Source of the DNA: Methanothrix sp. | GTDB taxonomy: Archaea > Halobacteriota > Methanosarcinia > Methanotrichales > Methanotrichaceae | Assembly (NCBI GenBank): GCA_003162615.1 | Contig: PMNG01000023.1 | Location: 1 to 11,673, forward strand | Length of the DNA: 11,673 nt | Reading direction: 5' to 3' | Part shown: piece by piece, positions 1 through 7,316 of the stretch | Layout of the letters: each line of letters starts with the position of its first letter | How positions within the stretch are numbered: position 1 is the first letter of the stretch | Position numbers and translations under genes: made by a program | Notes under the pieces: generated by a model | The model's input: the letters and a program-made list of their open reading frames with translations, nothing else | Told to the model about the DNA's origin: nothing | Database searches by the model: none

Positions 1-375
1 TGCATGAACGCAATCGCCAGGGGCGAGACCCATCTACCTGCAATCTTGGCCACTCCGGAGAAATGCGCAGAGCGCATGAACTTCCAGAATCCCTACGCCA
101 GGGCCAAAGCCATCGGAGCCCTGCACATGGCCCAGACCGTAGCCGGCATTGATGCCCAGGCCTGCTTCCGTCTCAAGGAGCTGGAGCAGATCGCCCTGGC
201 CGCAGCCGCTGGCCACGAGGTCATGCGCGCGGCAGCGCGGCTGGCAGATGAAGCCAGAGAACTGGAGAAGGCCAACGATACCGTCTCCCGCAAGCCTCAC
301 GCCCGCACAGGAGAGAGTATGTTGAAGACCAGGCTTCTGGAAAAGCCGGAGAAGATTCAGACAGCGAAGATTTAG
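1..375 (+). CDS. C-terminal part of an unrecognised protein (partial at window start)
   Basis: The reading frame is open from base 1 (TGC, Cys, precedes the first Met codon at 4), so this is most likely the last ~124 residues of a longer protein and not a complete gene starting at 4. I do not recognise the family. The visible part is mostly helical: an NPYARAKAIGALHMAQ stretch, an Ala-rich helix (residues ~63-83 from the Met), then a charged tail rich in Lys, Glu and Arg that looks disordered. Two Cys are present (CAERM, QACF). No membrane segment is visible. It lies 203 bp upstream of the ABC ATPase on the same strand with no obvious terminator between them. Function cannot be assigned. Confidence 0.6.
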   Translation, partial: CMNAIARGETHLPAILATPEKCAERMNFQNPYARAKAIGALHMAQTVAGIDAQACFRLKELEQIALAAAAGHEVMRAAARLADEARELEKANDTVSRKPHARTGESMLKTRLLEKPEKIQTAKI

Positions 376-544
376 GCAGAAATACTTTCGCTCCGCGCGC
401 TCATTGGCTAAATAGCGGCGGCGCCATCATCTCGCTATAAAGGAAGTTGCTGCCCGGCCCTACTCGCTTCTGGGCAAAGTAAGGGCAGCCTTCCTGATTC
501 ACCCCATTTCTTTTCCGAAAGCGGCAAAACTCCTGCATAGAAAG

Positions 545-558
545 AGTTTTAGCATACT
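545..558 (+). promoter_or_regulatory. TATA/BRE-like promoter element for the ABC ATPase
   Basis: A purine-rich AGAAAGAG (BRE-like) at about 539-546 runs into TTTTAGCATA at 547-556, centred about 27 bases before the ATG at 579. Archaeal transcription starts about 25 bases after the TATA centre, so the message would begin almost at the start codon. No Shine-Dalgarno motif precedes that ATG, which fits a leaderless mRNA. This is inference from spacing. Confidence 0.4.
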
Positions 559-578
559 TTTGCGTTGTCCATCTTCGT

Positions 579-1337
579 ATGGCTCTGCTGGAGATTAAGG
601 GTGTATACAAGCAATTTTTTGCAGATGGCAAAGAGATGGAGGCCCTGCACGACATCAACCTGGAGATCAGAGAGAACGAGTTCGTCTGCTTCATCGGCCC
701 CTCTGGCTGCGGGAAAACAACTCTGCTTCGCATAGTAGCGGGCCTGGAGGTTCCCACATCCGGCACCGTTACCCTTGATGGCATCCCCATAAAAGGCCCG
801 TCTCCGGAGAGAGGCATGGTATTCCAGGAGTATTCTCTTTTCCCCTGGCGAACGGTTCTGGACAATATCGTCTTCGGCCTGGAATTGAAGAAATTTCCAC
901 TCGATGAACAGAAGAGGCTCGGAAGGCAGTATCTGAAGATGGTTGGCCTGGAGAGCTTTGAGACGCGCTATCCTCATGAGCTCTCCGGCGGCATGAAACA
1001 GCGAGTGGCCATCGCCAGAGCTCTTGTCAACAATCCCAGGGCCATTCTTATGGATGAGCCCTTCGGAGCACTGGATGCCCAGACGCGCAACATCATGCAG
1101 TCCGAACTGCTGCGCATCTGGGAAGAGGAGAAGAAGACAGTGATCTTCGTCACTCACAGCGTTGATGAGGCCATCTACCTGGCGGATACCATTGTGATCA
1201 TGTCCGCCCGCCCGGGAAGAATCAAGGACGTCATCGAGATTCCGATCCCCAGGCCCAGAAGCAGAACCAGCTCCGAGGTAAATCAGATAAGGGATCGCAT
1301 ACTCTGTGACCTTCGCGCGGAGATGCTGACCTGTTAA
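579..1337 (+). CDS. ABC transporter ATP-binding protein, SsuB/TauB/NrtD-like
   Basis: ATP-hydrolysing subunit of an ABC importer, acting on the cytoplasmic face of the membrane. All motifs are intact: Walker A GPSGCGKTT (residues 40-48), Q-loop VFQE (Q83), signature LSGGMKQR (135-142), Walker B AILMDEP (155-161), D-loop GALDA and H-loop VTHS (H193). The FQEYSLFPWRTVLDNI and GALDAQTR stretches are typical of the nitrate/sulfonate/taurine/hydroxymethylpyrimidine importer ATPases; 252 residues is the usual length. No permease or substrate-binding gene follows within the window, so the substrate is unknown; partners may lie upstream of base 1 or elsewhere. The ATG has no RBS and is probably leaderless. 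Family certain, substrate not. Confidence 0.9.
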   Translation: MALLEIKGVYKQFFADGKEMEALHDINLEIRENEFVCFIGPSGCGKTTLLRIVAGLEVPTSGTVTLDGIPIKGPSPERGMVFQEYSLFPWRTVLDNIVFGLELKKFPLDEQKRLGRQYLKMVGLESFETRYPHELSGGMKQRVAIARALVNNPRAILMDEPFGALDAQTRNIMQSELLRIWEEEKKTVIFVTHSVDEAIYLADTIVIMSARPGRIKDVIEIPIPRPRSRTSSEVNQIRDRILCDLRAEMLTC

Positions 1338-1345
1338 GGATATGG

Positions 1346-1353
1346 TTTTATAT
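1346..1353 (+). promoter_or_regulatory. TATA-like box upstream of egsA
   Basis: TTTTATAT lies in the 50-base gap after the ABC ATPase stop, with a second TTATATC at 1367-1373. Either would start transcription close to the egsA start region (about 1375-1400), so egsA is probably its own transcription unit with little or no leader. Confidence 0.4.
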
Positions 1354-1387
1354 CGAATAGATAACTTATATCTCAGCCTGTTTTTCG

Positions 1388-2449
1388 TTGGTGAGGCAGT
1401 TGGTCGGATCTAGATGGATGGAGCTTCCGCGCATAGTAGCGGTAGGTAGTGGAGTGATACTGGAGCTGCCGGAAATCTGCGCCGACCTGTTGCTCAAGAG
1501 GCGCGGCCTTATCATCACCGGCCCCCGCACTGAGGACGTGGTGGGAAAAGCCATATTTGAGCTTCTGGAGGATGCGAGCTTTCAGCCGGAGACACTAATC
1601 TGCAGCGCCTCCAAGCTGGAAGAGGTAGATCGCGCAGAAAGATTGGGGCATGAGATCGGCGCCGGATTCCTGATCGGTGCGGGAGGCGGCAGATCGATAG
1701 ATATTGCCAAGCTCGCCTCTCTGAGATTGAATGTTCCCTTCCTATCTGTTCCCACCGCAGCTTCGCACGATGGCATCTGTTCCTCCCAGGCGTCCTTGAC
1801 GGTCAATGGAGAGACCACTTCCCTTCCGGCCCAGTCGCCCCTGGCCATTGTGGCCGATACAAAGATAATATCTCAGGCGCCAGCCAGGCTTCTGGCCGCA
1901 GGCTGCGGCGACATTATCTCCAACTATACTGCCATCTTGGACTGGCAGCTGGCCCACCGGCTCAGAAATGAGGAGTTCAGTGAATATGCCTCAGCTCTCT
2001 CCGGCATGACTGCCCGCATGATCGTCGAGCTTGCTGCAGATATTCGGCCGGGTCTGGAGGAATCGGCAAAGATCGTGGTTAAAGCCCTGATCTCCAGCGG
2101 CGTGGCCATGAGCATAGCCGGATCTTCAAGGCCGGCCAGCGGCTCAGAGCACAAGTTTGCTCATGCCGTAAACAGAATAGCCCCTGGCAGAGCGTTGCAC
2201 GGAGAGCTGTGCGGGATAGGAACCATTGTAATGATGTATTTGCATGGCGGAGATTGGCGGATGATAAGAGATGCATTGCGCTATACCGGTGCTCCTACTT
2301 CGGCCCATGAAGTGGGTTTAGACCGAGATACTGTAATCGAGGCCCTCACCAGTGCACACAAGATCCGTCCCGAACGCTATACTATCCTGGATGCCGGCCT
2401 CGCCAAGAAAGCAGCAATTAAGGCTGCAGAGGCAACGGAAATAGTTTGA
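1388..2449 (+). CDS. egsA: sn-glycerol-1-phosphate dehydrogenase
   Basis: NAD(P)H- and Zn-dependent reduction of dihydroxyacetone phosphate to sn-glycerol 1-phosphate, the stereospecific backbone of archaeal membrane lipids; cytosolic. Seen: Rossmann-type dinucleotide region with GAGGGRSIDIAK (residues ~97-108 from the TTG), PTAASHDG (substrate/NAD loop), GCGD with the likely Zn-binding Asp, and metal-region His residues in SGSEHKFAH and ALHGE. Length (~350) matches the iron-containing-alcohol-dehydrogenase-like G1PDH family. The start is uncertain: TTG 1388, GTG 1391, TTG 1400 and ATG 1418 are all in frame. A GGTGAGG at 1390-1396 could serve TTG 1400. The RWMELPR stretch looks like a family-typical N-terminus, which favours a start before 1418. 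It precedes the UPF0179/cofG genes by a short gap. Confidence 0.93.
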   Translation: MVRQLVGSRWMELPRIVAVGSGVILELPEICADLLLKRRGLIITGPRTEDVVGKAIFELLEDASFQPETLICSASKLEEVDRAERLGHEIGAGFLIGAGGGRSIDIAKLASLRLNVPFLSVPTAASHDGICSSQASLTVNGETTSLPAQSPLAIVADTKIISQAPARLLAAGCGDIISNYTAILDWQLAHRLRNEEFSEYASALSGMTARMIVELAADIRPGLEESAKIVVKALISSGVAMSIAGSSRPASGSEHKFAHAVNRIAPGRALHGELCGIGTIVMMYLHGGDWRMIRDALRYTGAPTSAHEVGLDRDTVIEALTSAHKIRPERYTILDAGLAKKAAIKAAEATEIV

Positions 2450-2486
2450 AATATAATGATTATCAATAACGATGGAGGAAAGAAAG

Positions 2487-2936
2487 ATGTCTGAAGCTTC
2501 TACCCAGATCACACTGATAGGAATAAAGCTTGCAACCATAGGAATGGAGTTCACCTTCAACGGTCCCACGCCGGATTGCGATACCTGCAAGCTTCGAAAC
2601 ACCTGCATGAACCTTGAGCCAGCCAGGAGATACCGAGTTTTAGGAACGCGAGGAGAGCTGATTCATGAATGCCCCATCCACGAGGCTGGTGTGCGCGCAG
2701 TCGAGGTTACCGAGAGCCCCATAATAGCAGCCCTTGATGCTAGAAAGGCATTTCCTGGATCAAAGATAGTTTTTGATCCGGTGAGATGCGACCAGTCAGA
2801 CTGCAGAATGTTCGAGATCTGTCACCCCGTAGGCATGAAGGACGGAGAGAGGCTGACGATTGTGGATGTTGTGGGCGAATCTCCTGAGGATTGCGCGCAC
2901 GGCTACTCCCTCAAGCTTGTGGAGCTCAAGCGCTAA
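2487..2936 (+). CDS. UPF0179 family cysteine-rich protein
   Basis: Conserved archaeal protein of unknown function. This start is chosen because GGAGGA (2474-2479) sits seven bases before ATG 2487; the ATG at 2472 overlaps that RBS and is rejected. In 149 residues there are eight Cys: CDTCKLRNTC (31, 34, 40), HECPIHE (62), CDQSDC and ICHP (101, 106, 112) and C136. This patterned set suggests metal or Fe-S binding (inference). No membrane segment is visible. Its TAA overlaps the cofG ATG by one base (TAATG), so the two are translationally coupled and a link to F420 synthesis or redox chemistry is possible. AAATATAATG just after the egsA stop could be a promoter, but its spacing fits the RBS poorly. 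Family assignment comes from the Cys pattern and context. Confidence 0.85.
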   Translation: MSEASTQITLIGIKLATIGMEFTFNGPTPDCDTCKLRNTCMNLEPARRYRVLGTRGELIHECPIHEAGVRAVEVTESPIIAALDARKAFPGSKIVFDPVRCDQSDCRMFEICHPVGMKDGERLTIVDVVGESPEDCAHGYSLKLVELKR

Positions 2937-3961
2937 TGAGGGTTCTGACCTATTCGCGAAACGTGTTCATTCCAGTTACTGATCTTTGCAGCAACAGATG
3001 CGGTTACTGCTCCTTCCGGCGTGATCCCGATAGAGCGAGGATAATCCGCAGATCTGAGGCATCTCGCCTGATTTCCCAGGGCTCCGAAGCGGGATGTTCG
3101 GAAGCTCTGCTCTGCATGGGCGATAGTCCCTGGAAGGTCCCAGGATTCGACAGGATCATGGCAAGTTCAGGTTTGGCTGGGATATCCAGGTCCGATTTTA
3201 TAGATTATCTTATCGAACTCTGTGAAATGTCCCTAGCGGCTGGCCTCTTGCCTCACACAAACGCTGGTCTGCTAAGCGAAGACGAAATGAAGAGGATAGC
3301 TCCCTACAACGCAAGCATGGGACTCATGCTGGAGACTACGGCAGATGTATCCGCCCACGCGCAGTCTCCGGATAAGAACCCTGTGCGGAGAATATCTCAC
3401 ATAGCCCAGGCTGGGAAGCTGAAGATCCCTTTCACCACTGGTATCCTCATCGGTATAGGAGAAAGCCGAGCCGACAGGCTGACATCCCTGAAGGCGATAT
3501 CGAAATTGCACAAGGATTACGGTCACATCCAGGAGGTGATCGTTCAGCCTCTGAATCCCAAACCAGGAACTTCTATGTCGACTTCTCAACCCCCCATGGC
3601 CTCAGAGGTTGAGGACACAGTCAGGTTGGCAAAGAAGATTCTTCCCGGTGGGGTGGCCATACAGGTTCCGCCTAACCTTATAGAGCCTAGATTGCTAGTA
3701 GAGGCTGGTGCTGACGATCTGGGGGGAATAAGTCCTGTGACTCCTGACTGGATAAATCCGGAGCGACCCTGGCCAGAGCTGGAAGGACTTCACTTGAAAG
3801 GCTATTGTCTAAGGGAACGGCTGCCAGTTTATCCACGATACATTCTCCGAGGCTGGTACGGGAACAAAACCAAAAGACTCGTAAACGCCTTGGCAGGTCA
3901 CGACGGTTTAAGGTGCAGAACAGAGTTAAAGGTGATCAACGATGGAAAAGAAGCATCTTGA
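2936..3961 (+). CDS. cofG: 7,8-didemethyl-8-hydroxy-5-deazariboflavin synthase, subunit CofG (radical SAM)
   Basis: With CofH, CofG makes Fo, the deazaflavin chromophore of coenzyme F420, from 5-amino-6-ribitylaminouracil and tyrosine using SAM radicals. The N-terminus shows the radical SAM cluster motif CSNRCGYC (CX3CX2C; Cys 18, 22, 25), followed by SFRRDP, typical of CofG. Later stretches include SEALLCMGDSPW, LPHTNAGLLSEDEM, TTGILIGIGESRADR and GGISPVTPDWINPERPWP, all characteristic of the family. The length of 341 residues is normal. ATG 2936 is preferred over an upstream ATG at 2891, which would add 15 residues lying inside UPF0179; GGAG at about 2922 precedes it. No cofH is visible in this window. 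The end overlaps the next small gene by 20 bases. Confidence 0.95.
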   Translation: MRVLTYSRNVFIPVTDLCSNRCGYCSFRRDPDRARIIRRSEASRLISQGSEAGCSEALLCMGDSPWKVPGFDRIMASSGLAGISRSDFIDYLIELCEMSLAAGLLPHTNAGLLSEDEMKRIAPYNASMGLMLETTADVSAHAQSPDKNPVRRISHIAQAGKLKIPFTTGILIGIGESRADRLTSLKAISKLHKDYGHIQEVIVQPLNPKPGTSMSTSQPPMASEVEDTVRLAKKILPGGVAIQVPPNLIEPRLLVEAGADDLGGISPVTPDWINPERPWPELEGLHLKGYCLRERLPVYPRYILRGWYGNKTKRLVNALAGHDGLRCRTELKVINDGKEAS

Positions 3962-4121
3962 GATAGGCATAAGTGCGGGGCTGGTCGCCATGATGATCAC
4001 CCTCATGTTGATTGTGCAGATTGCGGCGCCGCAAGGAGTAAGGTCGGCGGGTTTTGCAATCGTAATGCTGCTGTTCATGACAGCGATGGGTTTGGCCGGA
4101 GTGAGGCTACTGGACATGTAG
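3942..4121 (+). CDS. 59-residue two-helix membrane protein overlapping cofG
   Basis: This small gene begins inside the last codons of cofG in another frame. ATG 3942 has GGTGAT at 3931-3936, five bases upstream, and the gene ends at TAG 4119-4121. The product has a short charged N-terminus (MEKKHLEIG) and two hydrophobic segments, about residues 11-32 (LVAMMITLMLIVQIA) and 38-55 (GFAIVMLLFMTAMGLAG), joined by a short PQGVR loop, so a helical hairpin in the cytoplasmic membrane is predicted. I do not recognise a family. The 20-base overlap and good RBS argue for coupled translation with cofG. A TATA box for sepF follows ten bases later, so it closes this transcription unit. Function unknown. 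Confidence 0.7.
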   Translation: MEKKHLEIGISAGLVAMMITLMLIVQIAAPQGVRSAGFAIVMLLFMTAMGLAGVRLLDM

Positions 4122-4130
4122 AACGTCAGA

Positions 4131-4140
4131 TATAAATATA
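4131..4140 (+). promoter_or_regulatory. TATA box of the sepF-zpr1-cofD-mmp12 unit
   Basis: TATAAATATA lies in the 49-base gap between the 59-residue membrane gene and sepF. Its centre is about 35 bases before the sepF ATG (4171), predicting a leader of roughly ten bases. This is a close match to the archaeal TATA consensus and makes sepF the likely first gene of the downstream run. Confidence 0.6.
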
Positions 4141-4170
4141 ATAATACATGCTATCATCTAGGGGTTTAAG

Positions 4171-4536
4171 ATGGCTAATTTTCTGGATAAGCTGAAGATC
4201 TTGGGAAGACCAGGAGAGGACGATTATACAGAGGTAGACCTGGGTCAGTTCGAGGAGATAGGCGGGTCTCCTGAGAAGATGCTCAGGGTGGCTGAGCTCT
4301 CCAAGGCGGAGGTCCTACCGGAGATCAAGCAGGAGATATACGCGGGCAACATAGTCCTTGTCGATATTGGCGGCTTGAAGCACGACAAGGCGGCCCTTGA
4401 TAGGGCTATTGGGGAACTGAAGAAGGCTGTTGATGATGTCTCAGGGGACATCGCAGGCATAGGTGACGACTTGGTGGTGATGGTGCCTCACGGAATAAGG
4501 ATCGACCGGGAGAAAGTGGTTGGAGGAAAAGATTGA
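4171..4536 (+). CDS. sepF: SepF-like archaeal cell division protein
   Basis: Archaeal SepF anchors the FtsZ ring to the membrane at mid-cell. The 121-residue protein has the expected two parts: an amphipathic, membrane-targeting N-terminal helix (MANFLDKLKILG, residues 1-12) joined by an acidic linker to a compact SepF (DUF552) core from about residue 37 (MLRVAELSKAEVL ... NIVLVDIGGLKHDKAALDRA ... DDLVVMVPHGIRID). The length fits archaeal SepF. It is preceded by a clear TATA box with a very short leader, so its start is little dependent on a Shine-Dalgarno site (only weak GGGG nearby). Its stop overlaps the TTG start of zpr1. No ftsZ is in the window. Family assignment is strong; the role is from the known family. 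Confidence 0.88.
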   Translation: MANFLDKLKILGRPGEDDYTEVDLGQFEEIGGSPEKMLRVAELSKAEVLPEIKQEIYAGNIVLVDIGGLKHDKAALDRAIGELKKAVDDVSGDIAGIGDDLVVMVPHGIRIDREKVVGGKD

Positions 4537-5102
4537 ATCTAACAACAAAGAACGCGTGTCCAGTTTGTTCTTCTGAGATGGATTTCAACTGGGAGACTAA
4601 AGAGATTCCTCACTTCGGCGAGGCCATGATCATAGCAGGCGTTTGTTGCTGCGGGTACAGGCACAGTGACACAATCCTGCTCAGCCAGAAAGAGCCTGCT
4701 CGCTACACCTTGACGGTCACAAGCATCGAGGACATCGATGCCAGGGTCATCAGATCTTCCAGTGGGACCATCAGAGTGCCTGAGCTGGGCATAGAAGTAG
4801 AGCCCGGGCCAGCGTCTGAAGCGTATGTTTCTAACATCGAGGGTGTTTTAAACAGAATCAAGGGTATAGTAGAATTTGCCACCAGATCAGCATGCGAGGC
4901 AGGCGATCTGGAGAAGACAGAGCACGGCAACCAGATCCTGGAGAATATGAAGATGGCCTTGAGGGGCCAGTTTAACCTGACGGTAATTATAGAAGACCCC
5001 ATGGGAAATAGCGCCATCGTTTCAGAGAAGGCTGTCCGATCCGCTCTTACCGAGGAAGAGATAGCGGGTCTCAAGACAGGAATGATTCTGCTGGACATTT
5101 GA
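4533..5102 (+). CDS. ZPR1-type zinc finger protein
   Basis: Archaeal single-domain ZPR1 homologue of 189 residues. It opens with a zinc finger: CPVC (C9, C12) and, after FGEAMIIAGVCC, CCCGYRHSD (C38-C40), followed by the ZPR1 beta domain (GTIRVPELGIEVEPGPASEAYVSNIEGVL). In eukaryotes ZPR1 binds eEF1A and aids its folding; the archaeal role is not established. The start is TTG 4533, overlapping the sepF stop (GATTGA), and is supported by GGAGG at about 4521-4525, roughly six to seven bases upstream; no suitable ATG exists nearby. It is therefore translationally coupled to sepF. The C-terminal half (DPMGNSAIVSEKAVRSALTEEE) also matches the family, where DPxGNS is a hallmark. Confidence 0.9.
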   Translation: MNLTTKNACPVCSSEMDFNWETKEIPHFGEAMIIAGVCCCGYRHSDTILLSQKEPARYTLTVTSIEDIDARVIRSSSGTIRVPELGIEVEPGPASEAYVSNIEGVLNRIKGIVEFATRSACEAGDLEKTEHGNQILENMKMALRGQFNLTVIIEDPMGNSAIVSEKAVRSALTEEEIAGLKTGMILLDI

Positions 5103-5121
5103 TTGTTTCCGGACATTCGAT

Positions 5122-6006
5122 ATGATAGTGTTAAGCGGCGGAACAGGAACACCAAAGCTGCTGACGGGATTGAAGGAGCTGGTGGATCCCGAGAATTTGT
5201 CAGTGGTGGTAAATACTGCGGAGGATCTATGGATCTCCGGCAATCTGGTCTCTCCTGATGTTGACACGGTTCTCTACACTCTTGCTGATATCGTCGACGA
5301 GGTCAGATGGTGGGGCATCAGAAGAGATAGTTTCCACACGACCGGTTTCCTGCGCACCCTGGGTAATCCTGAGCTCTTGTCCTTGGGCGACAACGACCGC
5401 GCCGTACACATATTTCGCTCCGAGCTGATCCGGCGGGGCGTTAGCTTAAGCTGCGCCATCCAGGCCTTGGCCAAGGCCTTGGGAATCGAACAGGAGGTTT
5501 TGCCAATGACGGATGACCATGTGTCGACAATGATCACCACACCTGATGGCGAGATGCACTTCCAGGATTTTTGGGTGGGTCTTGGAGGAGTACCGGAGGT
5601 TGTCTCTCTGCGTTTCCGAGATATAGATAAGGCAACGCCATGCCCCAGATTCTTAGAGCTGCTGGAGAAGGATGATCAGCTCCTCATCGGCCCTTCAAAT
5701 CCCGTCACAAGCATCTGTCCGATATTGGATCTTCCAGGGGTACGTGAAAGGCTTAAAAGGAAAAAAATTGTAGCCGTTAGCCCCCTAGTTGGGAACAAAC
5801 CGGTAAGCGGTCCTGCTGCCAAGTTCATGAAAGCAGTTGGTGTTCCCGCGGACGATGATGGCGTGGCTTCGCTGCTCGGATACCCGGACATCTTTGTAGT
5901 GGACAAAGATAGTAGCTACAGAGGTGATTGCGTAAGACTTGACATCTTCATGAAGGACAGGGAAGACAGCAAAAGATTGGCCAGAAGCATAATGGAGCTG
6001 ATGTGA
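5122..6006 (+). CDS. cofD: 2-phospho-L-lactate transferase (CofD), F420 biosynthesis
   Basis: Transfers the phospholactate moiety from lactyl-(2)diphospho-(5')-guanosine to Fo, giving F420-0. It is cytosolic and Mg2+-dependent. The N-terminus carries the family's GGTGTPKLL nucleotide loop (residues ~6-14), followed by VVVNTAEDLWISGNLVSPDVDTVLYTLA, an acidic Fo/GDP and metal-binding stretch, and later PMTDDHVSTMI and LLIGPSNPVTSICPIL. The length of 294 is close to the usual ~300-310. There is no Shine-Dalgarno motif before ATG 5122 and the gap to zpr1 is 19 bases, so translation probably depends on coupling in the operon. Its stop overlaps mmp12. With cofG about 1.2 kb upstream, two of the F420 genes are clustered here, separated by sepF and zpr1. 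Confidence 0.95.
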   Translation: MIVLSGGTGTPKLLTGLKELVDPENLSVVVNTAEDLWISGNLVSPDVDTVLYTLADIVDEVRWWGIRRDSFHTTGFLRTLGNPELLSLGDNDRAVHIFRSELIRRGVSLSCAIQALAKALGIEQEVLPMTDDHVSTMITTPDGEMHFQDFWVGLGGVPEVVSLRFRDIDKATPCPRFLELLEKDDQLLIGPSNPVTSICPILDLPGVRERLKRKKIVAVSPLVGNKPVSGPAAKFMKAVGVPADDDGVASLLGYPDIFVVDKDSSYRGDCVRLDIFMKDREDSKRLARSIMELM

Positions 6007-6977
6007 TGTTCGCTGGAGTGGATCACGGCACAACTGCCATCAGGTTTGCCACCTCAGAAGGCAGGTGCTGGGAGCTGCCTAGAATTAATGCAAGCGCCCT
6101 TTCGCCTGAGAGTATAATCGACCGCTTCAGGCAGAATCTCGGCTCTGAAGTCCAGCTTATAGCCATGTCATATTCCATGGGCGATGGATTGACAGAAATC
6201 GTGAGGTTGGAGGACGCCCCAAATCGAGGCCTGATCCAGCAGGAGGGTGCAGGTGCACACGTAGGCGGAGGCACCAGAGTCTTCGATGCTATTGAAGGTT
6301 CGGGGTGGCCGGCGATTCTTCTGCCAGGAATCCACAGGGATAGCGACACCGACAACAGGCTTAAGATCTTCTCTCACGGCATGAGCGGAGAGAAGGTGGG
6401 CCTTGCCTATTTTGTCTACAAGAAAGGAGTTCCAAGCTTCATAGTATGCGATGCCAGCTCAAACACTGTAACATTTGGAGTCGTTCGAGGCAAGATCATC
6501 GGAGCCATCGATGCCCCCATATTTGCACCAGGCCTGACTCAGGGGCCTTTAGACGTGAATGCAATAAGGTCGGTGGACTCCGGAAAGATGACAGCCAATC
6601 AGGCCTTCAGCAGTGGCGGCATCCTGGCCAAGCTGGGCTATTCAAACCTGGAAGAGTGCGGTCCGGATATGAGAAAGCATGCCTTAGATTCCTTGGCGCT
6701 CTTCGCAGCTATGGAAATAAGGGCCATGGAAGTGCTGCTGAAAGACCTGGGCGAGGCGTCTCCTGCGCTGTACCTAGCGGGTAGTCCTGCGCATGAGATA
6801 GAACCGCGAGTTTCAGATTTATTGTGCCGAGAAGTGAAATCATTGGGAAGATGCGCTGCAGCCCAAGGTTGTGCTATGATTGCCGCGGATGTCTTTAACG
6901 GCGTCCCAGAAATACTGGGCTTGAAGGTGAATGAGCGAGCACGGTCGTGGACCAGGTGCAATCCTGCGCTCCTGTAA
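6006..6977 (+). CDS. Methanogenesis marker protein 12 (ASKHA-fold)
   Basis: Member of a family found essentially only in methanogens; biochemical role unknown. The protein looks like an ASKHA (acetate kinase/hexokinase/Hsp70/actin) ATPase: phosphate-1 loop FAGVDHGTTAIRF at the N-terminus, phosphate-2-like VCDASSNTVTFGVV near residue 150, and an adenosine-type ALYLAGS near residue 260. Gly-rich QQEGAGAHVGGGTRVFDAI is typical of the marker family. The length is 323 residues. ATG 6006 is chosen: it overlaps the cofD stop (TGATG) and has GGAG at about 5994-5997, eight bases upstream; GTG 6003 is an alternative. The tail after EILGLKV looks unusual and overlaps the next start. It ends a tightly coupled run from sepF. 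Confidence 0.88.
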   Translation: MFAGVDHGTTAIRFATSEGRCWELPRINASALSPESIIDRFRQNLGSEVQLIAMSYSMGDGLTEIVRLEDAPNRGLIQQEGAGAHVGGGTRVFDAIEGSGWPAILLPGIHRDSDTDNRLKIFSHGMSGEKVGLAYFVYKKGVPSFIVCDASSNTVTFGVVRGKIIGAIDAPIFAPGLTQGPLDVNAIRSVDSGKMTANQAFSSGGILAKLGYSNLEECGPDMRKHALDSLALFAAMEIRAMEVLLKDLGEASPALYLAGSPAHEIEPRVSDLLCREVKSLGRCAAAQGCAMIAADVFNGVPEILGLKVNERARSWTRCNPALL

Positions 6978-7270
6978 ATCGAGAAAGACCATTCTATCAG
7001 GAACCTATGCATGTGACTACGCCAATGGAATGAGAAAGCTGGTAGCTGAACTGGAGTTCCAGTCCCTAGAGATAAGAACAAGTGAAGGCGCTAAGATGCT
7101 CAAGTCCAAAGTCCATGAAGCAATGACCGAGGCCGAAAGCAATACTGCCCCTTGTGTTATAATCGATCGCTTTGGACCTGCTTATGTTTGCCCCAACGGA
7201 GTCGTCAAGGGAGAACGTCTGCACCAACACCATGTGTCCCCATTACGACAAGAAATGCACGGTGCGATGA
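6931..7270 (+). CDS. Small Cys-rich protein with apparent frameshift near 7210
   Basis: The start region overlaps the end of mmp12; ATG 6931 directly follows GAAGGTGA. In that frame the product reads plausibly for about 93 residues, with CKSRKT (C15), YACDYANG (C28), APCVIID (C75) and AYVCPNG (C87). After 7210 the same frame turns into unconvincing residues and runs to 7410, through a hairpin and an opposite-strand gene. The +1 frame instead gives ENVCTNTMCPHYDKKC with a stop at 7268-7270, adding three Cys and ending just before the hairpin. A one-base indel in the GGG at 7209-7211 would join them into a 112-residue seven-Cys protein, probably metal-binding (inference). Sequencing error, true mutation and programmed slippage are all possible. 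I do not recognise the family. A literal, unshifted annotation would be 6931-7410. Confidence 0.5.
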
Positions 7271-7285
7271 AGATAATAATAAGGA

Positions 7286-7302
7286 TCCTGGGGTATCCAG
7301 GA
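7286..7302 (-). terminator. Terminator hairpin for the 36-residue gene, between convergent genes
   Basis: TCCTGG (7286-7291), a five-base loop and CCAGGA (7297-7302) form a six-pair stem. On the minus strand it is followed by TTATTATTATC, so it fits termination of the 36-residue gene that stops at 7317. It lies between that stop and the +1-frame stop at 7270, and may insulate both convergent units. Confidence 0.55.
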
Positions 7303-7316
7303 CCGCATAAAACGAC

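Noticed and set aside
401..538. Minus-strand 45-codon ORF with a Cys-containing, protein-like sequence in the gap before the ABC ATPase.
   Set aside because: No RBS and no correctly spaced promoter on the minus strand; it lies between two plus-strand genes and overlaps the ATPase's upstream region.
2891..2935. ATG at 2891 as the start of cofG, adding 15 residues.
   Set aside because: The extra residues lie wholly in the UPF0179 gene and are not family-like; ATG 2936 overlaps the UPF0179 stop and gives the usual CofG N-terminus.
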